Source: Roseovarius sp. (GTDB lineage Bacteria > Pseudomonadota > Alphaproteobacteria > Rhodobacterales > Rhodobacteraceae). From it: DNA of 64,000 nt. The first letter of the stretch is position 1. Each line of letters opens with the position of its first letter. The notes beneath the pieces were generated by a model. The model was given only the letters and a program-made list of their open reading frames with translations, was not told the DNA's origin and searched no databases. Positions 15,426 through 24,015 of the stretch are shown here, piece after piece. Made by a program: the position numbers and the translations under genes. Location: contig NZ_JAUCYU010000008.1 in the NCBI RefSeq assembly GCF_030373445.1, forward strand, positions 62,001 to 126,000, written 5' to 3'.

Positions 15426-16931
15426 ATGGCAAAGCTGCTGCTGGACGGAACAGGTCTGACGGTCGAGGCACTGGCGGCGGCGGCGCGTGGCACCGGCGGC
15501 GTGACGCTGGCCGAGAGCGGGCTGGCAAAGATGCGCGAGACCCGCGCGTTGATCGACCACGCCATCGAGAACCGCATCCCCGTCTACGGCGTCACCACCG
15601 GCCTCGGCGCGCGCTCGACCGAGGCGCTGGATGCCGAAACGCTGGCCGGGTTTTCCCTGCAAACCGTTCGCGGCCGCGCCCATGCCGTGGGCGAGCCCAT
15701 GCCGCGCGACACCGTTCGCGCCCTGATGCTGGCAAGGCTCAACACGCTCCTCACCGGGTACAGCGGCGCACGTCCGGAGGTGGCGGAGTACCTCGCTGCC
15801 GTCCTCGACGCCAACCTCGTGCCCGTCGCGGGCGGGCTCGGCTCGATCGGCGGCGGCGACCTTGTCCTCAACGCCACAGTCGCGCTTGCACTGATCGGCG
15901 AAGGAAAGATGACCAACGCCGACGGGCAGAAAGGCCCCTCCGCCGACATGCTCCGCGCCGCCGGCATCGAACCGCTTCAACTCGCCCCGCGCGACGGGCT
16001 GGCGCTGGCCAACCACACCGGCTTCACCGCGGGCCAGGGCGCGCTGGCGCTCGACAGCGCCCTCACCGGCTTCGCGGCCGCACAGGCGGCGGCCTGCCTG
16101 ACCATGGAAGGCTTCCGCGCCAACCTCACCCCGCTCGACCCGCGGGCGCTGGCCGCCAAACCCCTGCCCGGCCAGACCATCGCCGCCGAGGGCCTCCGCA
16201 CCCTGCTCGAAGGCTCCGCGCTCTGGCAGCCCGGCGCCGCCCGCCGCCTGCAAGACCCGCTCTCCATACGCAACACCGTCCAGATCCACGGCGGTACCGC
16301 CGCCGCCCTCGCCAGCGCCCGCCCAATCGTCGAGACGGAACTCAACGGCGCCTCCGACAACCCCATCGCCATCGCCGAAACCGGCGAGGTCATTTCCTGC
16401 GGCGCCTATCACAGCACCGAACTGGGCCTCGCCCTCGAATCCGTCTCCCGCGCCTGGCAGCACCTCGCCATGGGCCAGGTGGCCCGCATCGCCCGCATGA
16501 TGGACCCCGATTTCACCGGCCTCCCCCTCTTCCTCGCCCGGCCCGACAGCGGCTCCAACGCCTTCGCGCCGGTGCTCAAGCTGGCCGAGGACCTCGCCGC
16601 CGAAATCACCCAGGCCGCCATGCCCCAGCCCGTCTGGCCCTCGATCAACGCCAACGGCGTCGAAGACAGCCTCACCTCCGCCCCGGTCGCCGCCCGCACC
16701 CTCACCCGCATCACCGAGCTCGGCCGCCGCCTGACCGCGATCGAGCTGATGGTCGGCGCCCAGGCGGCCGACCTGCGCGGCATCACCGCCGACCTCGGCC
16801 CGCCCATGACGGGCCTCTACCGCGCCATACGCGCCCTCTCGCCGCAGATCGACACCGACCGCCCGCTCACCAACGACATGGAATCGCTGGCGAAACACAT
16901 CCGCGAGGGCCGCCTGCCACCCCCGGCCTGA
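15426..16931 (+). CDS. Histidine/aromatic ammonia-lyase family protein lacking the MIO triad
   Basis: 501-residue member of the HAL/PAL/TAL fold. Family landmarks are present: VYGVTTGLG with the catalytic-loop Tyr, RAHAVG, QDPLSIR with the conserved Arg, GASDNPIAI, and NGVEDSLTS. The Ala-Ser-Gly triad that cyclises to the MIO electrophile is absent. The aligned residues are G142-G143-G144, in GLGSIGGGDLVL, followed by the usual D-L. Y280 of the bacterial HutH motif QDPYSLR is Leu here. Without MIO, normal deamination is not expected, so it may be a pseudoenzyme or use other chemistry. No hut genes are nearby; the next gene is an aminotransferase. Confidence 0.85.
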   Translation: MAKLLLDGTGLTVEALAAAARGTGGVTLAESGLAKMRETRALIDHAIENRIPVYGVTTGLGARSTEALDAETLAGFSLQTVRGRAHAVGEPMPRDTVRALMLARLNTLLTGYSGARPEVAEYLAAVLDANLVPVAGGLGSIGGGDLVLNATVALALIGEGKMTNADGQKGPSADMLRAAGIEPLQLAPRDGLALANHTGFTAGQGALALDSALTGFAAAQAAACLTMEGFRANLTPLDPRALAAKPLPGQTIAAEGLRTLLEGSALWQPGAARRLQDPLSIRNTVQIHGGTAAALASARPIVETELNGASDNPIAIAETGEVISCGAYHSTELGLALESVSRAWQHLAMGQVARIARMMDPDFTGLPLFLARPDSGSNAFAPVLKLAEDLAAEITQAAMPQPVWPSINANGVEDSLTSAPVAARTLTRITELGRRLTAIELMVGAQAADLRGITADLGPPMTGLYRAIRALSPQIDTDRPLTNDMESLAKHIREGRLPPPA

Positions 16932-17053
16932 CCCACTGCCAAAATGCCACAACCCTCTGTCAAGGCATTGGTTTCGCTGGACCTGATGCAAGTCCTCCGG
17001 TACATTTTACGCAAACGGGGCACCAACGATCCCGGTATCTGAGGCAGGACGAG

Positions 17054-18232
17054 ATGTTTCCCGAGCGGTTTTCGAACCTACCGGAATATGCATTCCCGCG
17101 TTTGCGGGCGTTGCTGGATTCGCACAAACCCGGCGGCGACACGTTGCATATGACCATTGGCGAGCCGAAACACCCGTTTCCGGCCTGGATCACCGATGTC
17201 ATCTCGAACCACGCCCACGAGTTCGGCAACTACCCCGTGAACGAGGGCACGCCCGAGCTGCGCCAGTCGATCTGCGAGTGGGTCAAGCGCCGCTACAAGG
17301 TCACGCTCAGGCCCGACACCCAGGTGATGGCGCTCAACGGCACCCGCGAAGGGCTCTACAACGCCATGATGGCGCTCTGCCCCGAGGCGAAGAACGGCAA
17401 GTGGCCGATGGTCCTCATCCCCAACCCGTTCTACCAGGTCTACATGGTCGCCGCGCTCAGCGTCGGCGCCGAGCCGGTCTTCCTGCCCGCAACAAAGGAG
17501 AACGGCTTCCTGCCCGATTTCAGCGAGGTGCCGGGCGACATCCTCAACCAGGTCACCGTGGCCTATCTCTGCTCGCCCTCCAACCCGCAGGGCGCGGTGG
17601 CCACGCGCGAGGACTGGGCCCACCTGATCGGCCTCGCCGAGCTCTACGATTTCAAGATCTTCGCCGACGAATGCTATTCCGAGATCTACCGGGATGAGCC
17701 GCCCGTCGGCGCGCTCCAGGTCGCCCGCGAAATGGGCGCCGACCCCGAGCGCGTGCTGATCTTCCACAGCCTGTCGAAACGCTCGAACCTGCCGGGCCTG
17801 CGCTCGGGCTTCGTGGCGGGCGGGCCGGAATCGATCCGCCGCCTGAAACAGCTCCGCGCCTATGCCGGCACGCCCCTGCCCATGCCCCTGCAGCGGGCAG
17901 CCGAAAAGCTCTGGGCCGACGAGGTGCATGTCGACGAGAACCGCGCCCTCTACCAGGAGAAATACGCGCTGGCCGACGAGATCATGCACCGCGTGCCGGG
18001 CTACAACCCGCCCGAGGCCGGGTTCTTCCTCTGGCTGCCCGTGGCGGATGGAGAGGAAGCGGCGCTGCGGCTCTGGAAGAAGACCGGCGTCCGGGTGCTC
18101 CCCGGCGCCTATCTCAGCCGCGACACAGACACCGGCAACCCCGGCAAAAATTACATCCGGGCCGCGATGGTGGCCCCAAAAGACGAGATGGCGGAGGGCC
18201 TCACACGGCTGCGCGACTGTCTCTACACATGA
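17054..18232 (+). CDS. Class I/II aminotransferase, DapC-like (succinyldiaminopimelate transaminase)
   Basis: 392-residue PLP enzyme of fold type I. The PLP lysine is in SLSKRSNLPGLRSGF, and the binding motifs SPSNPQG and FADECYSEIY are present. The SKRSNLPGLRSGF context and N-terminus (PYxFxRL-type, here EYAFPRLRALL) match proteins annotated as DapC, which make N-succinyl-diaminopimelate for lysine and peptidoglycan synthesis. This identification is by recollection of motifs, so another alpha-aminotransferase role remains possible. It lies 18 bp upstream of ftsK on the same strand. Confidence 0.85.
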   Translation: MFPERFSNLPEYAFPRLRALLDSHKPGGDTLHMTIGEPKHPFPAWITDVISNHAHEFGNYPVNEGTPELRQSICEWVKRRYKVTLRPDTQVMALNGTREGLYNAMMALCPEAKNGKWPMVLIPNPFYQVYMVAALSVGAEPVFLPATKENGFLPDFSEVPGDILNQVTVAYLCSPSNPQGAVATREDWAHLIGLAELYDFKIFADECYSEIYRDEPPVGALQVAREMGADPERVLIFHSLSKRSNLPGLRSGFVAGGPESIRRLKQLRAYAGTPLPMPLQRAAEKLWADEVHVDENRALYQEKYALADEIMHRVPGYNPPEAGFFLWLPVADGEEAALRLWKKTGVRVLPGAYLSRDTDTGNPGKNYIRAAMVAPKDEMAEGLTRLRDCLYT

Positions 18233-18250
18233 ACGAGGACGAGGCGAAAC

Positions 18251-21200
18251 ATGGCATACCAGACACGCGGGCGGGACCCGTTGCTTGACAGTTCGATGGC
18301 CGAGGCGATCGAGAAGCGCGGCAAGGAACTTGCCGGGCTCGTGCTGCTGGCGATCGGCATGATGGCGACGGCGATGATCCTGTCCTACCACCCCGACGAC
18401 CCGAGCTGGATGTCGGCCACCGACGCGCCGGTGAAGAACTGGATGGGCCATCTCGGCGCCTCTCTCGCGGCCACCGTGTTCATGGTGATCGGCTGGGGCG
18501 CGCTGGGCTTCGCCGTGATGATCTGCGCCTGGGGCCTGCGCTTCACCCTCCACCGGGGCGAGGAACGCGCGGTCGGCCGGCTGATCTTCGCGCCGATCTG
18601 GCTCGCGCTCCTGTCGCTCTTCGCCGCCACGCTGACGCCGGGCACAAGCTGGTCCGCCACCCACAGCTTCGGCCTCGGCGGGCTCTTCGGCGACACGGTT
18701 CTCGCCACCTTCCTCGGCCTTCTTCCCTTCGGCGCGGGGTTCAGCCTCAAGATCCTGTCGCTGATCATGGCCGGCCTCGCCGTCACCGTCGGGCTCTTCG
18801 TGCTGGGCGCCTCGCGCCGCGAACTCCTCCTCGCTGCCCGCTTCCTGCTGGTCGGCGTGATCATGACCTACGTCGCCATGCGCTCGGCCCTCGGCCGCGG
18901 CGCCACCGGGGCGGCACATGCCTCGATGGGGCTCAAGTCCAATGTCCAGGGCCACCTCCAGCGCCGCGCCGAACGCCGTGCCGAGGATGCCGCCTATGCC
19001 GAGGAAGAGGAACGCGCCGCCCGCATCGTGCCGGGTGCGCCCGCCCGCAAGCTGCGCGCCGAGCCGGCCCTCCATGCCGCGCCCGCCGCCGTTCGCCGCG
19101 CCGCACCGCAACCCGTGGCCGCCCCGGCCCCGGCGCCGAAACCGGCCGCCAAGGCCGAGCCCGAGAAATCCGGCGGCCTGCTGGCCCGGATGCCCTCGCT
19201 CATCCGCCGCCCCGAGCCGGAGCCCGAGCCCGAGCTGATCGACCGCTCCTACGATGGCGAAATGCCCGACACCCCCGGCCCCGACCGCATCCGCGCCAAG
19301 ATCGCCGATGCCGTCCGCTCGCGCCGCCGCCCGGCCGAGGACGAGATCGCGGTCCAGGAAATCCCCCACGACAAGCCGCTGACCAAGGGCCGCGGCCGTG
19401 GTCCCGACCCGCTGCTGCTCGCGCCGCGCACCGCGAAACTGCCGCCCGAGCCGCCGCTCACCGCGGCCCACGCCCCCGCGGCCCCGGCCCCGACAACGGC
19501 ACCGGCCGCCGCGCCGCAGATGGTCAACGATTTCGCCGACGGCAACGCGTATGACGACGCCTGGGATGATGACGACTACAACGTCTACCTCGATGGCAAC
19601 GACACGCCCGCCGAGCCGGTCATGCAGGCCCGGCCCCGCGTCCCAGCGGCCGAGCCGAAGAAGGTCGTGCAGCACCCGCCGCGCAAGGCCCCGCAACCCT
19701 CCGCCCGCGCCCAGGCCGAGGCCCAGCCCGCCCTGCAGTTCGAGGAGAAGCCGCAGTTCGAGTTCGAACTCCCCGCGCTCAGCCTGCTGACCAACCCCTC
19801 GAAGATCGAACGCCTCCACCTCAGCGACGAGGCGCTCGAGGAAAACGCCCGGATGCTGGAAAACGTGCTCGACGATTACGGCGTCAAGGGCGAGATCGTC
19901 TCGGTCCGCCCCGGCCCCGTCGTCACCATGTACGAGCTGGAACCGGCCCCGGGCCTCAAGGCCTCCCGCGTCATCGGCCTCGCCGACGACATTGCCCGCT
20001 CCATGTCGGCCCTCTCGGCCCGCGTCTCCACCGTGCCGGGCCGCAGCGTGATCGGCATCGAACTGCCCAACGACCACCGCGAGATGGTGGTCCTGCGCGA
20101 ACTCCTCGCCTCCCGCGATTTCGGCGACAGCAACATGCGCCTGCCGCTCGCGCTCGGCAAGGATATCGGCGGCGACCCGGTGATCTCCAGCCTCGCCAAG
20201 ATGCCCCACCTGCTCATCGCCGGCACCACCGGCTCGGGCAAGTCCGTGGCCATCAACACCATGATCCTCAGCCTCCTCTACAAGCTCACGCCCGAGGAAT
20301 GCCGCCTGATCATGATCGACCCCAAAATGCTGGAACTCTCCGTCTATGACGGCATCCCGCACCTGCTCTCGCCCGTGGTGACCGACCCGAAGAAGGCCGT
20401 GGTCGCCCTGAAATGGGTCGTGGCCGAGATGGAGGAACGCTACCGCAAGATGTCCAAGATGGGCGTGCGCAACATCGACGGCTACAACAGCCGCGTCGAA
20501 GACGCGCTCTCGCGCGGCGAGATGTTCTCGCGCACCGTCCAGACGGGCTTCGACGACGACACCGGCGAACCCGTCTTCGAGACCGACGAATTCGCGCCCG
20601 AGAAGATGCCCTTCATCGTCGTCATCGTCGACGAGATGGCCGACCTGATGATGGTCGCCGGCAAGGAAATCGAGGCCTGCATCCAGCGTCTCGCCCAGAT
20701 GGCCCGCGCCTCCGGCATCCACCTCATCATGGCCACCCAGCGCCCCTCGGTCGACGTCATCACCGGCACGATCAAGGCCAACTTCCCCACAAGGATCTCC
20801 TTCCAGGTGACCTCCAAGGTCGACAGCCGCACCATCCTCGGCGAAATGGGCGCCGAACAGCTCCTAGGCATGGGCGACATGCTCTACATGGCCGGCGGCG
20901 GCAAGATCACCCGCTGCCACGGTCCCTTCGTCTCGGACGAGGAAGTCGAGGAAGTGGTCAGCCACCTCAAGGCCTACGGCCCACCCGACTATGTGGGCGG
21001 CGTCCAGGAAGGCCCCGAGGACGAGAAGGCCAGCGACATCGACGCGGTGCTCGGCCTCAACACCGGCGGCAACACCGATGGCGAGGACGCGCTCTACGAC
21101 CAGGCCGTGCAGATCGCCATCACCGACCGCAAATGCTCGACCTCCTACATCCAGCGCAAGCTGGCCATCGGCTACAACAAGGCCGCGCGCCTCGTGGAAC

Positions 21201-21274
21201 AGATGGAAGACGAAGGCGTCGTCAGCCCGGCCAACCACGTCGGCAAGCGCGAAATCCTCGTCCCCGAGCAATAA
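18251..21274 (+). CDS. ftsK: DNA translocase FtsK
   Basis: Septum-anchored hexameric motor that clears and aligns chromosome ends for XerCD resolution and helps build the divisome. 1007 residues: four or five membrane segments within about 25-205, a Pro/Ala/Glu-rich linker to about 500, then the motor with Walker A GTTGSGKS (658-665) and Walker [14 protein letters not shown]. The C-terminal gamma winged helix ([20 protein letters not shown]) reads KOPS sites. The linker includes an acidic patch ([19 protein letters not shown]). All domains appear intact. Confidence 0.96.
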   Translation: MAYQTRGRDPLLDSSMAEAIEKRGKELAGLVLLAIGMMATAMILSYHPDDPSWMSATDAPVKNWMGHLGASLAATVFMVIGWGALGFAVMICAWGLRFTLHRGEERAVGRLIFAPIWLALLSLFAATLTPGTSWSATHSFGLGGLFGDTVLATFLGLLPFGAGFSLKILSLIMAGLAVTVGLFVLGASRRELLLAARFLLVGVIMTYVAMRSALGRGATGAAHASMGLKSNVQGHLQRRAERRAEDAAYAEEEERAARIVPGAPARKLRAEPALHAAPAAVRRAAPQPVAAPAPAPKPAAKAEPEKSGGLLARMPSLIRRPEPEPEPELIDRSYDGEMPDTPGPDRIRAKIADAVRSRRRPAEDEIAVQEIPHDKPLTKGRGRGPDPLLLAPRTAKLPPEPPLTAAHAPAAPAPTTAPAAAPQMVNDFADGNAYDDAWDDDDYNVYLDGNDTPAEPVMQARPRVPAAEPKKVVQHPPRKAPQPSARAQAEAQPALQFEEKPQFEFELPALSLLTNPSKIERLHLSDEALEENARMLENVLDDYGVKGEIVSVRPGPVVTMYELEPAPGLKASRVIGLADDIARSMSALSARVSTVPGRSVIGIELPNDHREMVVLRELLASRDFGDSNMRLPLALGKDIGGDPVISSLAKMPHLLIAGTTGSGKSVAINTMILSLLYKLTPEECRLIMIDPKMLELSVYDGIPHLLSPVVTDPKKAVVALKWVVAEMEERYRKMSKMGVRNIDGYNSRVEDALSRGEMFSRTVQTGFDDDTGEPVFETDEFAPEKMPFIVVIVDEMADLMMVAGKEIEACIQRLAQMARASGIHLIMATQRPSVDVITGTIKANFPTRISFQVTSKVDSRTILGEMGAEQLLGMGDMLYMAGGGKITRCHGPFVSDEEVEEVVSHLKAYGPPDYVGGVQEGPEDEKASDIDAVLGLNTGGNTDGEDALYDQAVQIAITDRKCSTSYIQRKLAIGYNKAARLVEQMEDEGVVSPANHVGKREILVPEQ

Positions 21275-21280
21275 TCCCCG

Positions 21281-21327
21281 CCCCGGCCCTCGTGCCGGGG
21301 CCCCTCCCCTCCCGGGCCTGACCCGGG
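21281..21327. repeat. REP-like palindromes after ftsK
   Basis: CCCCGGC (21281-21287) pairs with GCCGGGG (21294-21300). CCCGGG (21311-21316) then pairs with CCCGGG (21322-21327) around loop CCTGA. The second belongs to the constant-loop hairpin family. The rest of the 313-bp gap to the next gene holds only a possible promoter. Confidence 0.55.
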
Positions 21328-21499
21328 GCCTCGCCGCCCCGGGTACATAAAGTCGGCAAGGTCATGCCGGTTGCACGGTCTTTCAGCACACCGCGCGGGC
21401 CCTGACACACCCCTGCCTCAATGCAAGCGGCCTCGCGCTTACCCGATCACGCGTTTTGTGCGCCGCATTGCCGGTCCTTCCCCATGCTCTTCGCTTCCT

Positions 21500-21528
21500 T
21501 TGTGACCACCAGGGCACACACGTATGCC
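21500..21528 (+). promoter_or_regulatory. Possible sigma70-type promoter of the small secreted protein gene
   Basis: TTGTGA (21500-21505) and TATGCC (21523-21528) are spaced by 17 bp, 59 bp before the ATG at 21588. The match to consensus is moderate, so this is tentative. Confidence 0.3.
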
Positions 21529-21587
21529 TTGTATCACTAGCCACTCACGCCAGGCTCACACTCTGGCAAACACTCACGGAGCAAGCC

Positions 21588-21857
21588 ATGAAGAAAATCA
21601 CCACAGCACTCGCATGTACCGCGATGACCGTCGCGCTCGCAGCCCCCGCCACCGCGCAACAGGCGGGCAGCAACGCGACCAACAACCCGTTCGTGTCTTC
21701 ACAGAGCGCGCCGGCCGCCGCCAACCAGGGCCTCATGACCGCCGGCGCGGTCGCGTCTCCGGTCGCACTCGCCGCCGGTCTGGGCATGGTTCTGAACGAT
21801 GGCAGCCCGGCCACCTCCTCGGCATCAAGCACCGGGCGGGCCAACTCCAGCCGCTGA
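21588..21857 (+). CDS. Small secreted Ala/Ser-rich protein of unknown function
   Basis: 89 residues with a clear Sec signal peptide (MKKITTALACTAMTVALA, cleavage after ATAQ). The mature part is short and rich in A, S, N and G, has no cysteine, and contains one hydrophobic stretch (LMTAGAVASPVALAAGLGMVL) that could be a membrane or glycine-zipper-like segment. I do not recognise the family. The frame is open to 21456, but the signal peptide fixes the start at 21588. A strong terminator follows, so the gene is probably its own transcription unit. Confidence 0.75.
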   Translation: MKKITTALACTAMTVALAAPATAQQAGSNATNNPFVSSQSAPAAANQGLMTAGAVASPVALAAGLGMVLNDGSPATSSASSTGRANSSR

Positions 21858-21890
21858 CGGCACCCCCGCAACCTGACCGTGAAAGCGGAG

Positions 21891-21917
21891 CGGGCCCCGC
21901 CGGGGCCCGTTTCCTTT
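21891..21917 (+). terminator. Rho-independent terminator after the small secreted protein gene
   Basis: CGGGCCCCG (21891-21899) pairs perfectly with CGGGGCCCG (21901-21909) around one base, followed directly by TTTCCTTT. This is the clearest stem-plus-T-tract in the window. Confidence 0.8.
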
Positions 21918-22007
21918 GCCGCAAGATGTCGGCGCCATTCCACCACGCCCACACATTTCGGTGATCGCCATGGTGCAATTCTCCGCACCAGCGCCTAAAT
22001 ACACTTC

Positions 22008-22613
22008 ATGACCATGATACGCACCCTCCTAGCCTCGGCCGCCCTCTCTCTCGCGGCCCTGCCCGCGGCGGCCGAGAAGCTCTCGCTGGGCGAGATTTCC
22101 AGCTACCTGAACAGCTTTCAGGCGGCCCAGGGAAAGTTCACCCAGATCAACGAGGATCAGACGATCTCGACCGGCCAGATCTACATCAAGCGTCCTGGCC
22201 GGGTGCGCTTCGAATACGATCCGCCCGAGGAAACCCTGGTTCTCGCCGACGGCACCCGCGTCGGCGTGATCGACCCCAAGTCGAACACCGGGCCCGAGGC
22301 CTATCCGCTGCATCGCACGCCCCTCAAGATCGTGCTGGCCAACAACGTGGATTTCACCCGCGAGCGGATGGTCACGGGCCATGACAGCGACGGCAAGACG
22401 ACAACGGTACGCGCGCAGGACCCGGAAAACCCCGATTACGGCAGCATCGAGCTGGTGTTCACCGACAACCCGGTCGAACTGCGCCAGTGGGTCGTCACCG
22501 ACGACACCGGCACCCGAACGACCGTGGTGCTGGGTGACCTGAAAACCGGCGTCTCGATCAGCGATGACCGCTTCGTCATTCCGGGCGTGGGCGTCGAGAC
22601 GATCGACCGCTAG
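22008..22613 (+). CDS. lolA: Outer-membrane lipoprotein carrier LolA-family protein
   Basis: Periplasmic chaperone that carries lipoproteins from LolCDE to the outer membrane. 201 residues with a signal peptide (cleavage near AAAEK). The LolA fold is suggested by FQAAQGKFTQIN, the motif IYIKRPGRVRFEYDPP and the late beta strands GSIELVFTDNPVELRQWVVTD. Two adjacent ATGs occur (22008 and 22014); the first is used here. Placement after ftsK matches many alphaproteobacteria, which strengthens the name. Confidence 0.9.
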   Translation: MTMIRTLLASAALSLAALPAAAEKLSLGEISSYLNSFQAAQGKFTQINEDQTISTGQIYIKRPGRVRFEYDPPEETLVLADGTRVGVIDPKSNTGPEAYPLHRTPLKIVLANNVDFTRERMVTGHDSDGKTTTVRAQDPENPDYGSIELVFTDNPVELRQWVVTDDTGTRTTVVLGDLKTGVSISDDRFVIPGVGVETIDR

Positions 22614-22697
22614 AGCTGCAAGCCGGGCGGCGCCCGGGGTCCGGGCGGGGCGTGCAATCAAGCCCGGCCCGGGCACCAGATACGTCAGCGCACAGGT

Positions 22698-22731
22698 AAG
22701 AGCCGCCGCCCGGCCCCGGGCAGCGGCTCTT
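22698..22731. terminator. Bidirectional terminator between lolA and the transglycosylase gene
   Basis: AAGAGCCGC (22698-22706) pairs perfectly with GCGGCTCTT (22723-22731), with a GC-rich 16-nt loop. A and T runs at the two outer ends make it work in both directions between convergent genes. Confidence 0.75.
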
Positions 22732-22734
22732 CCT

Positions 22735-23322
22735 TCAGTACCGCCCGCAGCGCGCCAGCTGCGCCTGGTAGGTATTGGCCCGCGCCGCCGTCTTGTCGGC
22801 CACCCGCAACAGCCAAGCCTTCTTGTTGTAGCTGCCACTTCTGAACCCGCCCCGCCCCTCGTGATAGGCAAGGTACTGGTTGCGAGTGTCATGCTGGGAA
22901 ATCCCGAGGTGCTCGGTGGTCTTCGACATGTACCACCCCATGAAATCGGCGGCGTCGTGAATATCGTTGCGGCGCGCGTTGTACCGCCCGCGCTCCTCGA
23001 GATATTCCTCCCACGTGCCGTCCAGGGCCTGGCTGTATCCATAGGCCGAGCTGATCCGGCCCATCGGGATCACCCCGAGCGTCCAGCGGAAGGGCGTGCG
23101 CGCCTCCCCGTCGAACTTGCTCTCCTGGTAGATCGTGGCCATCTGCACGTGGACGGGAACCCCCCATTGCCGCTCGGCGGCACGGAAGGCTCGGGCGTAT
23201 TGCGGACGCTCGCGAAGGATCACGCAGGCGTCGTCGAGATTGTCGGGCGCGGGGCCGCTGCTGCGGCCGCCACACGACGCCACCAACAACAGCAACAGGA
23301 CCGCGCGAAAGAGTCTGCTCAT
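22735..23322 (-). CDS. Lipoprotein lytic transglycosylase (SLT-like domain)
   Basis: 195-residue predicted lipoprotein. Its signal peptide ends in the lipobox LLVASC, so it is probably lipidated and membrane-anchored. The domain has the catalytic Glu in TIYQESKFDGEA, then YGYSQALDGTWEEY, and later YLAYHEGRGGFRSGSYNKK, matching the lysozyme-like SLT fold seen in EmtA-type enzymes. It would cleave peptidoglycan to anhydro-muropeptides. It diverges from hspQ across 186 bp. Confidence 0.88.
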   Translation of the reverse strand: MSRLFRAVLLLLLVASCGGRSSGPAPDNLDDACVILRERPQYARAFRAAERQWGVPVHVQMATIYQESKFDGEARTPFRWTLGVIPMGRISSAYGYSQALDGTWEEYLEERGRYNARRNDIHDAADFMGWYMSKTTEHLGISQHDTRNQYLAYHEGRGGFRSGSYNKKAWLLRVADKTAARANTYQAQLARCGRY

Positions 23323-23508
23323 CTGCCTCTCGCTTTTTTTATGGTCTTTTTTGCCATTCTAGCGCATCCCGCGGCTTTGGGAAATGGCGAATCCGGGCCC
23401 GGATACTGTCATGGGCGGGTTCACACACTGTTTCTCGCGGTTTTGCCAGCGGGCATTGGACAAACGGACCTTGAAACGGGTAATGTCTGCCTTTAGGGGC
23501 TGTTTTGA

Positions 23509-23835
23509 ATGTATACGACACGTGCGAAATATCACTTGGGTCAGGTCGTGCGCCACCGGAAGCATCCGTTCCGGGGGGTGGTCTTCGACGTCGATCCCGA
23601 ATTTTCCAATACCGAGGAGTGGTACGAATCCCTCCCCGAGGAAAGCCGGCCGTCGAAGGAACAGCCCTTCTACCACCTGCTGGCCGAGAACGACCAAAGC
23701 TATTACGTCGCCTATGTCAGCGAACAGAACCTGATCGCCGACTATTCCGGCGAACCGGTCGGCCACCCCGACATCCCCGATCTGTTCGGTCCGTTCGAAG
23801 ACGGCCACTACCCGCTGCATTTCCAGCTGAACTGA
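23509..23835 (+). CDS. hspQ: Heat shock protein HspQ (YccV-like)
   Basis: 108-residue cytoplasmic protein of the hemimethylated-DNA-binding YccV fold. In enterobacteria HspQ is a specificity factor for Lon protease and is heat induced. The sequence shows YHLGQVVRHRKHPFRGVVFDVDPEF, NTEEWY, QPFYHLLAEN and YVAYVSEQNL, all family features. Nothing like a heat-shock promoter was identified upstream. Confidence 0.93.
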   Translation: MYTTRAKYHLGQVVRHRKHPFRGVVFDVDPEFSNTEEWYESLPEESRPSKEQPFYHLLAENDQSYYVAYVSEQNLIADYSGEPVGHPDIPDLFGPFEDGHYPLHFQLN

Positions 23836-23841
23836 CCGGGC

Positions 23842-24009
23842 GGTGGGTTGCACCCACCCTACGGTCGCGGGAGGCGTAGGGTGGCTGTCGGCCCGCCACG
23901 ACGCAACATATCCGCTGGTGGGTTCACACCCACCCTACAATCCCCTGATGTGCAGGGCGGGCATAAAGCCCCCACTCGCCGTCATCCGTAGGGTGGGTGC
24001 CAACCCACC
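23842..24009. repeat. Three GGTGGGT/ACCCACC palindromes between hspQ and ggt
   Basis: GGTGGGT pairs with ACCCACC at 23842-23858, 23917-23934 and 23992-24009. Copies start exactly 75 bp apart. Each palindrome adjoins a CCCTAC or GTAGGG, which fits a dispersed repeat unit inserted several times. The genes converge here, so they may also act as terminators. Confidence 0.55.
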
Positions 24010-24015
24010 ACCGGC

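Noticed and set aside
14055..16991. A 978-codon open frame on the minus strand
   Set aside because: Antisense to the amidase and lyase-like genes; Gly/Asp/Val-rich without motifs.
17078..20722. A 1214-codon open frame on the minus strand
   Set aside because: Antisense shadow of the DapC-like gene and ftsK; composition is the mirror of the real genes and no domain is recognisable.
23842..24009. CRISPR-like array
   Set aside because: Repeats are only about 17 bp palindromes, three in number, with no cas genes nearby; better explained as dispersed repeats.
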